From Alphaproteobacteria bacterium (lineage in GTDB: Bacteria > Pseudomonadota > Alphaproteobacteria > Rhodobacterales > Rhodobacteraceae), in assembly GCA_016869835.1 (NCBI GenBank), contig VGDH01000015.1, positions 1-36,205 of the forward strand: a DNA stretch of 36,205 bases, read 5' to 3'. The translations under genes and the position numbers were made by a program. This document shows, in pieces, positions 26,101 to 33,785 of the stretch (position 1 is the first letter of the stretch; each line of letters begins with the position of its first letter). A model generated the notes under the pieces. It was not told the origin of the DNA. It did no database searches and saw only the letters and a program-made list of their open reading frames with translations.

Positions 26101-27153
26101 CTAGAGGCCGGATGTGTGTTTGTCGAAATCTGCCTTGGCCCGCGCCCATACCTCTACGTTCAAATCGCTCAGCGTCAGAAGGCTGGGCAACAGTTGCGCG
26201 GCATAGTCGATGCTGGATTCCACCGGCATCAGCGAGGGCAGGTTGTCGATGGCGGTGACGTCCAGCACCGGGCGTTCGGCCACCCGCAGGGCGGGCGCGT
26301 CCCAGTCGGTCGCGCGGTCATAGACCTTGATCGGCGAAAACTCCGACGTCGGGTCGCAGGCGATATCGCCGATGACCGTCAGCTTGCGCGCGGCATCGAC
26401 CTTGGCCGCGGCAGGCACGAAGACCGGGCAACCGGGGCGGGCAAGGATGCAGTTGAGGAAGATCTCATGCTCCAGCACCTCAGTGAACGGCCCGCCGCTG
26501 GCGGTTTCCGCCATGTCCCATTTGGTGACGGCCACGCCCATCGCTTCGCACAGGTCCGCAGCCCCCGTGCCCACCCGGCCCAGGGCGCCAATGATGATGG
26601 CGCGCGGGCGACCAAGGCCCGCAAGATCGGCATTGAGTTCGGTCAGAAGCGCCTCCTTGGACCCGGCCTTCTTCACCGGCCCGGCAATCCCGCCGCGCTG
26701 TTGTGCGGCCCAGCAATACAACGAAACCGCCGCCCCCGCATAGCCCGCCCAATAGCCGAACGCCGCCACGCGCCGCCCGGTTTCATCCACGAGATATTCA
26801 AGGTCATAGAGCGTGCCGCCCCCTGCCTTGAACCGTTTCAGCAGCACCTGACCGGCAGGCTGGCCCTTGAAGGCATGGCCAAACATGATGTGGCGATGGG
26901 TCAAGGGTGTGCCATCCTCGGGCAGTTCCTTCAGCCCGAAGATGATCGCGTCGGCAGGCGCCTTCGGCCAGAGGTTTTCCGCGGCAATCTCGCAGCCCGC
27001 CTTGGCATAGCCCTCAATCCCGATCGCCCGGACCGAAGAGGTCTCGACCGTCACCCGGATCCCCGCCTTCACCAGCACCGCCGCCCCCTCGGGCGTCAGG
27101 CCCACGCGTTCCTCATTCGGGCGTTGTTCGGCCCTCACCCACAGATGCGTCAT
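26101..27153 (-). CDS. Saccharopine dehydrogenase, LYS1-like (lysine-ketoglutarate reductase)
   Basis: This 350-residue protein resembles the LYS1/AlaDH-PNT group: an N-terminal domain with WVRAEQRPNEERVGLTPEG, catalytic candidates Lys75 (FGLKELP) and His93 (MFGHAFKGQ), matching the Lys/His pair of the yeast enzyme, and an NAD-binding stretch AIIIGALGRVGTGAADL (about 187-203). ATG 27153 has AAGGGGG upstream. It is the first gene of the saccharopine pair and divergent from the SGNH gene across 90 bases that must hold both promoters; no clear boxes are visible there, only an imperfect hairpin at about 27183-27201. Lysine breakdown is more likely than synthesis in this bacterial group. Confidence 0.9.
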   Translation of the reverse strand: MTHLWVRAEQRPNEERVGLTPEGAAVLVKAGIRVTVETSSVRAIGIEGYAKAGCEIAAENLWPKAPADAIIFGLKELPEDGTPLTHRHIMFGHAFKGQPAGQVLLKRFKAGGGTLYDLEYLVDETGRRVAAFGYWAGYAGAAVSLYCWAAQQRGGIAGPVKKAGSKEALLTELNADLAGLGRPRAIIIGALGRVGTGAADLCEAMGVAVTKWDMAETASGGPFTEVLEHEIFLNCILARPGCPVFVPAAAKVDAARKLTVIGDIACDPTSEFSPIKVYDRATDWDAPALRVAERPVLDVTAIDNLPSLMPVESSIDYAAQLLPSLLTLSDLNVEVWARAKADFDKHTSGL

Positions 27154-27243
27154 GCGCGCCCCCTTCGGTTTTCCCGCCAGATCCCTCTGGTTATCAGGGG
27201 GCTCAATACCCAGATATGTCGCCAAAGAACAGAGGGGCGCGCG

Positions 27244-28173
27244 ATGGAGCGGCGGATGATCTTTGCGGCCCTGGCCGCAGCGGGTGTTGCCGGTCTGGGG
27301 GCGGCGGCCTGGGCGTGGTTTGGCCGGGCCAAGACCCTGTCGGATGCCGAATGGAATGCCGCGTTTGCCAAAGCCCTGCCGCCGCCTGCCGGGCCGATGC
27401 AGACCTATCATCTGGGCCACAGCCTTGTGGGCCGTGACATGCCCGAGATGCTGGCGCAACTCGCAGGCCATAGCTACCACAGCCTGCTGGGCTGGGGCGC
27501 AACGCTTGGCGATCACTGGAAGGGCGCGGTCAACGGCTTTGCCGAGGAAAACGCCCATCCCGCCCACCGCCCGGTGCGCGAGGCTCTGGCCAGCGGCGAT
27601 TACGCGGCGCTGGTCCTGACCGAGATGGTCGAATTGCAAGACGCCATCCGCTATCACGACAGCGCCGCGCGGCTCGCCGATTGGGCGGCCTTGGCCCGTC
27701 AGGCGCGGCCCGATGTGCGGCTTTATCTTTACGAAACCTGGCACCGTCTGGGCGATCCTGCCGGCTGGCTAGAGCGGATCGACGCCGATCTGTCTGCGCT
27801 GTGGGAAGGGCAGGTGCTGCGCTCTGCAATGGCCCGGCTGGGTCTTGCATCCGGGGCGATCCATGTCATTCCCGGCGGGGAGGTGATGGCCGCTGCCGTC
27901 CGCGCGGTCGAGGCAGGCCAGGTGCCCGGCCTGACCCGGCGCGAGGATTTCTTCACCGATGACATCCACCTGAACGACATCGGCGCCTGGCTCATCGCCA
28001 TGACCCACTACGCCACGCTTTATCACCGCAACCCGCTGGGCCTGCCCGCCCAACTGGCCCGCGCGGATGGCACGCCGGCCACGCCCCCGCCGCCCGATGC
28101 GGCCCCCTTGTTGGAAGAGGTGGTCTGGAGGGTGGTGACCGGCTATCCTGCGACCGGAGTGGCGAAAGGGTAG
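27244..28173 (+). CDS. Membrane-anchored SGNH-hydrolase-like protein
   Basis: This 309-residue protein has an N-terminal helix (about 6-26) that could be a signal anchor, placing the rest in the periplasm. The soluble part has the SGNH pattern: GHS with Ser60 in HLGHSLVGRDMP, a Gly-containing block near AGHSYHSLLGWG, and DDIHLND giving the Asp239-x-x-His242 pair. SGNH enzymes are esterases or acyltransferases, often of polysaccharides. GAGGGG precedes ATG 27244. The next gene starts four bases after this stop and its first domain is a relative, so these are tandem paralogs. The role is inferred from its glycosyltransferase and glycosidase-like neighbours. It is intact. Confidence 0.72.
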   Translation: MERRMIFAALAAAGVAGLGAAAWAWFGRAKTLSDAEWNAAFAKALPPPAGPMQTYHLGHSLVGRDMPEMLAQLAGHSYHSLLGWGATLGDHWKGAVNGFAEENAHPAHRPVREALASGDYAALVLTEMVELQDAIRYHDSAARLADWAALARQARPDVRLYLYETWHRLGDPAGWLERIDADLSALWEGQVLRSAMARLGLASGAIHVIPGGEVMAAAVRAVEAGQVPGLTRREDFFTDDIHLNDIGAWLIAMTHYATLYHRNPLGLPAQLARADGTPATPPPPDAAPLLEEVVWRVVTGYPATGVAKG

Positions 28174-28176
28174 CCC

Positions 28177-30606
28177 ATGTCGGTGTTTTCGGTCCTGGCG
28201 GATGTGCTGATGGTCGGTCACAGCCTGTTTGGCGGTGAGTTGCCGGTGCTGACCGAAGAGGCGCTGCGCCAAGGCTCTGGCCCGGCTGCGGTCGAGGCGC
28301 AGATCATCAATGGCGCGCCCTTGGCCTTCAACTGGGAAAACTCGGCCAATGCCGAGGGCGTCGATGCCCGCGCCCGTCTGGCAGAGCGCCCGGCCAATGT
28401 GCTGATCCTGACCGAGGCGATCCCGATTGCCGAGCATGTGAAATGGTCCGACACCGCAGGCAATGTCGCCCGCTTTGCCGATCTCGCGCGCGAGGCCAAT
28501 CCCGAGGTGCGGGTCTTTCTCTTCGAAGGCTGGCCCGCCCGGTCGGGTGAGGGCCTGCCCTAGCGCGAGCAACTGGCGCAAGACCTGCCCCTGTGGCAGG
28601 GCGCGGCGGGTGAGGGGGTAGAGATCATTCCCGCCGGGCAGGCGCTGGCTTTGCTTGAGGACGAAATCGCCGCCGGGGCTGTGCCGGGCATCGACAGTCT
28701 GGATGCGATGTTTTCCGACGAGATCCATCTGGGCGGCAAGGGCCAGTATTTCGTGGCCATGGTGATTGCCGGGGCCGTGGCGGGCAAATCGCCCGAGGGC
28801 CTTCCGGCCAAGCTGATGCGCAGCTGGGCCAACCGCGATGCCCGGCTGACCTAAGAGCAGGCCCGCGCGCTGCAACGGGTGGCCTGGGCGGCGGTGTCGG
28901 CCGGCCTGCCCGCCGCGCCTGACGCGGCCTTGGCCCCCCAAGCGGACCCCGAACCTGCCCCCGAACCTGCCTATGCCCCCTTGCCCGATCCGGCCCCTGC
29001 CGAAACGGTGGCAGCCGTGCCGCCGATGCCCGCCTTTGCCCCCGTCACCAACACCAACCTTGCCTTTGGCTTGGCCGGGGTCAACGACTGGTCGGTGCAG
29101 CAGCCCTTTCTGGACGTGATGAAAACCGCCCGGCCCTGGGTCGGCCATCTTCCCGGCCAATGGGGGGGCTGGGACCATGACGATCTGGCGGCCAAGGGGG
29201 TCTTGGACGAAAACGGCTGGCCCCGATCCCTCCCGGCCGAGCTTTCGGCCATTGCCACGCTGATCCTCACTGACCTGCCCGAAGATGCCGCAGGCGTCGC
29301 CGGACGCTATCAGCTGACATGGGACGGGCAAGGCAAGTTGGCGCTGGAAGGCCGGGCCGAGGTGGTTCAGGCCACGCCGGGGCGCATTGTGTTTGACTAT
29401 ACCCCCGGTCCCGGCGCGGTGATCGTGACGCTCAGCGCGATTGATCCTGCCGACCCGATCCGCAACCTCGTGGTGGTGCGCGAAGACCGGGCCGAGGCGC
29501 TGGCGGCGGGCCAGATCTTCAACCCCGACTGGCTGGCGCGCATCCGGGGGGCCAGTGGTCTGCGCTTCATGGACTGGATGGCGACCAATGACAGCACGCT
29601 GTCGCGCGCCGCCGACCGGCCAAAGCCTGCCGATTACACCTGGGCGCGGGCCCGTGTGCCGATGGAAACCCTGATCGCGCTGGCCAACGAGCTGCAGGCC
29701 GACCCGTGGTTCACCCTGCCGCACCTGCCCGAAGATGCCCTTGTGCGCGACTGGGCAGAGATGGTGGAACGCGACCTCAACCCCGGCCTTGTCGCCCATG
29801 TGGAGTTTTCCAACGAGGTGTGGAACTGGCAATTCGCCCAGGCCCATTGGGCCGAGGCTGAGGGAAAGGCGCTGTGGAACCAGGACAACACCTGGGTGCA
29901 ATTCTATGCCCGCCGCGCCGCTGAGGTGGCGGATATCTGGGCCGATGTGTTTCAGGATGACCCATCGCGGCTGGTGCGGGTGATCGCGATGCAGACCGGC
30001 TGGCTGGGGCTGGAAGAGCAGATCTTGGATGCGCCTTTGGTCGTCGCCGAAGGGCGCAAACCCCCGGTCGAAAGCTTTGATGCATACGCGGTGACCGGCT
30101 ATTTCTCGGCCCTTCTGGGCTCGGACGACAAGGCGCTGACGGTCAAGGGCTGGCTGGTGCAATCGCGCGATGCCAATCCCGAAAACCCCTTCGCGCTGGC
30201 CAATGCCATGGCCGCCGACGAATTGCGCGACGGCAGGATCACCGGCACGACCGAGGACACCCTGACCACGCTTCTGGGGCAAACCCTGCCCTATCACGCC
30301 AGCATCGCCGCTGATCGGGGGCTCGCCTTGGTGATGTATGAGGGCGGCACGCATGTGGTGGGGTTTGGTGCGCAGATGGAGGATGCCGAACTGACGGCGT
30401 TTTTCACCCAGCTCAACTAGACCGCCGAAATGGGCGCGCTTTATGGCGAGTTACTGGCAGGCTGGCAGCTGATCTCGGATCAGCCGGTCAACACCTTTGT
30501 CGATGTCTACAGCCCCGGCAAATGGGGGTCTTGGGGGGCCTTGCGGCATCTGGGCGATGACAGCCCGCGCTGGCAGGCTTTGGCCAGGGGGTGCCACGGG
30601 TGCTAA
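28177..30606 (+). pseudogene. SGNH-like plus clan GH-A-like glycoside hydrolase fusion, interrupted by three in-frame stops
   Basis: One frame encodes about 810 codons with stops at 28561 (TAG), 28852 (TAA) and 30418 (TAG) and no frameshift. Domain 1 (28177 to about 28900) is SGNH-like: VGHSLFGGELP near the start and SDEIHLGGKGQYF giving Asp-x-x-His. A Pro/Ala-rich linker (about 28918-29050) leads to domain 2, whose VEFSNEVWNWQF and VMYEGGTHVVGFG resemble the acid/base and nucleophile strands of clan GH-A glycosidases. Protein-like sequence runs through every stop: WPARSGEGLP to REQLAQDLPLW, ANRDARLT to EQARALQRVAW, FFTQLN to TAEMGALYGEL. GAAAGGG precedes ATG 28177. No signal peptide is seen. 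The last codons overlap the glycosyltransferase gene. Confidence 0.8.
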
Positions 30607-31420
30607 GCGTCATCCTGCCCGCCTCGAATGAAGAGGCCTATATCGGCCCCTGCCTGACGGCGCTTTTTGCCAGCCACCCGGTGCCCGGCGGGGCCGAGGT
30701 GGTAGTTGTGGCCAATGGCTGCCGCGACGCCACGGCAACCCGCGCCCGCGCCATGGCCGGGGCGGCAAAAGCGGCAGGCTGGGGGTTTCAGGTGCTGGAA
30801 CGGGCCGAGGGCGGCAAACCCGGTGCGCTGAATGCGGGCGATGGGGCCGCGAATGGCACGATGCGGGCCTATCTTGATGCCGATGTGATCGTCAGCCCCC
30901 CGGTCATGGCCCAACTGGCCACCGCGCTGGAACTTGACCGGCCCCGCTATGCCGGGGCCACCCCCCGCATCCCGCCCGCCGATAGCGCTCTCACCCGCGC
31001 CTATGCCCGCTTCCGGCAACGCCTGCCCTTTGCCCAAAGCATCGCCCCCGGCTTTGGGCTTTTTGCGGTCAACGCCAAAGGCCGCACCCGCGGGCGCGAC
31101 TTTCCCGCGCTGATTTCGGACGACACCTTTGTGCGGCTGCAATTTGCGCCCGAGGAACGGGTGCAGGTGTCGGGCCTTTACGATTGGCCGATGGTCGAAG
31201 GGTTTGCCGCCCTGACCCGCGTCCGCCGCCGCCAGGATGCCGGCGTGGCCGAAATCGCGCGGCTCTATCCCGGCCTGTTGGCGCGGGAGGGCAAAGCGCC
31301 CTCGACGCGGGCGGGCTGGCCCGTCTGGCGGCGCAAGACCCGGTGGGGTTTGCGGCCTATGCCGCCGTGTCGCTGGCGGTGAAGGCGGGGAAAACAACGG
31401 GCTGGACGCGGGGAAGGTAG
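30591..31420 (+). pseudogene. Family 2 glycosyltransferase with C-terminal single-base frameshift
   Basis: The main frame (263 codons to 31382) is a GT2 nucleotide-sugar transferase: VILPASNEEAYIGPCL at the start, VVVANGCRD, GGKPGALNAGD, the DAD metal motif in RAYLDADVIV, and SDDTFVRLQF. At about 31309-31311 (a GGG run) the frame should drop by one base: the -1 frame continues as GLARLAAQDPVGFAAYAAVS and ends at TAG 31418-31420, which reads as the natural tail, whereas the main frame ends in Trp/Arg-rich shadow sequence. The catalytic core is untouched, so the product might keep some activity. GTG 30600, nine bases after GTG 30591, has the better ribosome site (AGGGGG). It overlaps the SGNH-glycosidase gene. 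Confidence 0.72.
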
Positions 31421-31561
31421 CAGGGGCGGTAGCGGAGGAGATAGGGGCGGTCACGCCATGGTCGGTTGCCGCCCCGGCCACAGACCCCGCACCATCCCAT
31501 CGTCCCCCGGCAGCACAGAAACCCGCTTGATCTTTCCCCGTGGCCCGGAAACTCTGCCGCC

Positions 31562-32173
31562 ATGTTACAGCTTGTCCCCCCCGATACCCTTCTGACCTTT
31601 GCCATGGCGGGCATCCTTCTGAACCTGACACCAGGGGCGGATGTGATGTTCGCCACCGCCTCCGGCATGGCAGGTGGGCCGCGGGCCGGGATGGCGGCCG
31701 GGGCCGGCGTGGGGCTTGGCGGGCTTTGGCATGTCGGTCTGGCCGCGCTTGGTGTGGCCGCCCTTCTCGCCGCCAATCCCGCTGCGATGACCGGCCTGCG
31801 CTGGTTCGGGGCGGGGTATCTTCTCTATCTGGCCCATGCGGCCTGGACCGGCGGACCGGCCGCACCGGGCCATGGGATTGCCCGCCTGTCGCGCGCATTC
31901 TGGCGGGGCTTCCTCACCAATGCCCTCAACCCCAAGGTCGCGCTGTTCGTCCTTGCCTTCCTGCCGCAGTTCACCGATCCCGCCCGCGGCCCGGTCTGGC
32001 AGCAGATCCTCATCCTTGGTGCGCTCTTTACGGCGACCGGGATGGTGATTACTGCAGGCTATGGGGCCTTGGCGGGGCTGGCCGGGCAAGCGCTCTCGGC
32101 CCGCATGGGCGTGATGAACAAACTCGCGGCCGGGGTCTTTGCCCTCTTGGCGCTGCGCATGATGCAGGAGTGA
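31562..32173 (+). CDS. LysE/RhtB family amino-acid exporter
   Basis: This 203-residue inner-membrane protein has about six hydrophobic segments and the LysE-family opening ILLNLTPGADVMFATASG (about residues 18-36), with GFLTNALNPKVALFVLAFLPQF (about 122-143) as the second conserved block. Members export amino acids or their derivatives, including homoserine, threonine and lysine; the substrate cannot be read from sequence. A 141-base spacer precedes it with nothing recognised. The start ATG 31562 has only GGAAAC upstream. The stop touches the ATG of the homocysteine methyltransferase relic, so the two were an operon. Confidence 0.9.
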   Translation: MLQLVPPDTLLTFAMAGILLNLTPGADVMFATASGMAGGPRAGMAAGAGVGLGGLWHVGLAALGVAALLAANPAAMTGLRWFGAGYLLYLAHAAWTGGPAAPGHGIARLSRAFWRGFLTNALNPKVALFVLAFLPQFTDPARGPVWQQILILGALFTATGMVITAGYGALAGLAGQALSARMGVMNKLAAGVFALLALRMMQE

Positions 32174-33072
32174 ATGATGGCTGTGATTACCCTTCTCGAT
32201 GGCGGCATGGGGCAAGAATTGGTGGCGCGCTCGGGCGATGAACCAACGCCGCTCTGGGCCACCCGCGTATGATCGACCATCCGGGGCTGGTGAAGGCCAT
32301 CCACGATGATTACTTTGCGGCGGGGGCGTCCGTGGCCACCACGAACACCTATAACATCCTGCATGACCGGCTGGTGGGCGTTGGTCTGGACCACTATTGC
32401 CACGCGCTGCACCTGCGGGCGCTGATGGAGGCGCATGAGGCGCGGGCCGAGGCGGGGCGTGGCCTCATTGCAGGCTCCATGGGGCCTTTGGGCGAAAGCT
32501 ATCGGCCTGACCTGACGCCAGCCGTTGAGGTCTCCACCGCGCTTTATGCCGAAAAGGCTGCCCTCATGGCGCCCCATGTCGATGTGATCCTGTGCGAAAC
32601 CATGTCCTCGCTGGACCTTTGCCTCGGTGCGCTGGCGGGCGCGCAGGCGGCGGGCAAGCCGGTGTGGCTTTCGGTCTCGGTACATGACCGCGACGGCACC
32701 AAGCTGCGGTCGGGCGAGCCGCTGGCCGGTCTGGCCGATGTGATCGCCGGCCATCCCACCGCCGCCGTTCTGGCCAATTGCTCCATGCCCGAGGCGATGG
32801 AGGCCGCAATGGCCGTCTTGCGCGGCATGGGGCGGCCCTTTGGCGCCTATGCCAACGGGTTTTCGGAAATCTCCAGCCTGCCGCTGCCCGACACCCATGA
32901 CGCGCCCGATTATTGCGCCCGCCATGACCTGACGCCCGAGAAATACACCGCCTTCGCCCTGCGCTGGGTCGAGATGGGGGCCACCATCGTCGGCGGCTGT
33001 TGCGAGGTCGGCCCGGCCCATATCGCCCATCTGGCCAAGGCGCTGAAGGCCGCAGGCCACCAGATCGCATGA
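32174..33072 (+). pseudogene. Homocysteine S-methyltransferase family gene, frameshifted near the N-terminus
   Basis: From ATG 32174 the frame reads MMAVITLLDGGMGQELVARS and PLWATRV, then meets TGA at 32270. The downstream frame, one base earlier, opens at ATG 32269 with MIDHPGLVKAIHDDYFAAGAS and continues unbroken to 33072. The joined product is a zinc-dependent homocysteine (betaine-type) methyltransferase: DGGMGQEL at the start, TTNTYNI, and the zinc cysteines in LANCSMP and VGGCCEVGP. A single base lost in CGCGTATG explains the break. Restart at 32269 would lack the first strand with the homocysteine-binding DGG. The stop overlaps the rluA start as ATGA. Confidence 0.82.
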
Positions 33073-33722
33073 TCCCGGACTTCGACTACAACCCGCCCGA
33101 TGTGCCCCTGGACATCCTCTTTCAGGATGATCTGATCCTTGTGGCGAACAAACCGGCAGGGCTGTTGTCGGTGCCGGGCAAACTGGAAGGTCGGTCGGAT
33201 TGTCTGGTCTCGCGCCTTCAGGCCGCCCAGTGGAACACCCTTCTGGTGCATCGGCTGGATTGCGACACTTCGGGCGTGATGATCTTTGCCAAGACCAAGA
33301 AGGCCCAAGGGTTTCTGGGGCAGGAATTCGAACAGCGCCGGGCGCAGAAATCTTACGTCGCGCGGGTGGCGGGAGAGGTCGCGGGCGAAAGCGGCCATAT
33401 CGACCTGCCCTTGGCCGCCGATTGGCCGAACCGCCCGCGCCAGATGGTCAGCCATGAACACGGACGGCCCGCACAGACCGATTGGCAGGTGATTGGCCGC
33501 GCCCCCGGCGAAACCCGCGTCAGGATGTGGCCAAAGACCGGCCGCAGCCACCAGCTGCGCGTCCATATGCTGGCCCTTGGCCACCCGATCCTGGGCGACC
33601 CGATCTATGCCACCGGCACGGCGCGCGCCCATCCCCGGCTGATGCTGCACGCCGAAACCCTGGCGCTGCGTCACCCCGGCACCGGCGACATGGTGGAATT
33701 TTCCGCCCCCTGCCCGTTCTGA
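33069..33722 (+). CDS. rluA: RluA-family pseudouridine synthase
   Basis: The 217-residue enzyme has the RluA layout: ILFQDDLILVANKPAGLLSVPG at about 16-37, the catalytic loop HRLDCDTSG with Asp64, then QKSYVARVAG, TGRSHQLRVHM and HPILGDPIYA. RluA isomerises uridines in 23S rRNA and some tRNAs. The absence of an S4 domain and the short length favour RluA over RluC or RluD. It is intact although it overlaps the end of the broken methyltransferase gene, on whose translation it may have depended. Confidence 0.93.
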   Translation: MIPDFDYNPPDVPLDILFQDDLILVANKPAGLLSVPGKLEGRSDCLVSRLQAAQWNTLLVHRLDCDTSGVMIFAKTKKAQGFLGQEFEQRRAQKSYVARVAGEVAGESGHIDLPLAADWPNRPRQMVSHEHGRPAQTDWQVIGRAPGETRVRMWPKTGRSHQLRVHMLALGHPILGDPIYATGTARAHPRLMLHAETLALRHPGTGDMVEFSAPCPF

Positions 33723-33785
33723 CTATCTCGCGCATTAACCTTGCTGCAATCTCCGTGCTGTCTGATGCCGGTGAAAGGAGCGCCC

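Noticed and set aside
26086-27243. N-terminal extension of the plus-strand SGNH frame back to 26086
   Set aside because: It runs antisense through the LYS1-like gene, and ATG 27244 has its own ribosome site and starts a membrane helix.
27769-30354. An 861-codon open frame on the minus strand opposite the SGNH-glycosidase gene
   Set aside because: Its product is His/Gly/Arg-rich with no recognisable motif. The plus-strand frame carries SGNH and glycosidase-like motifs and good ribosome sites. High G+C codon use creates long antisense frames.
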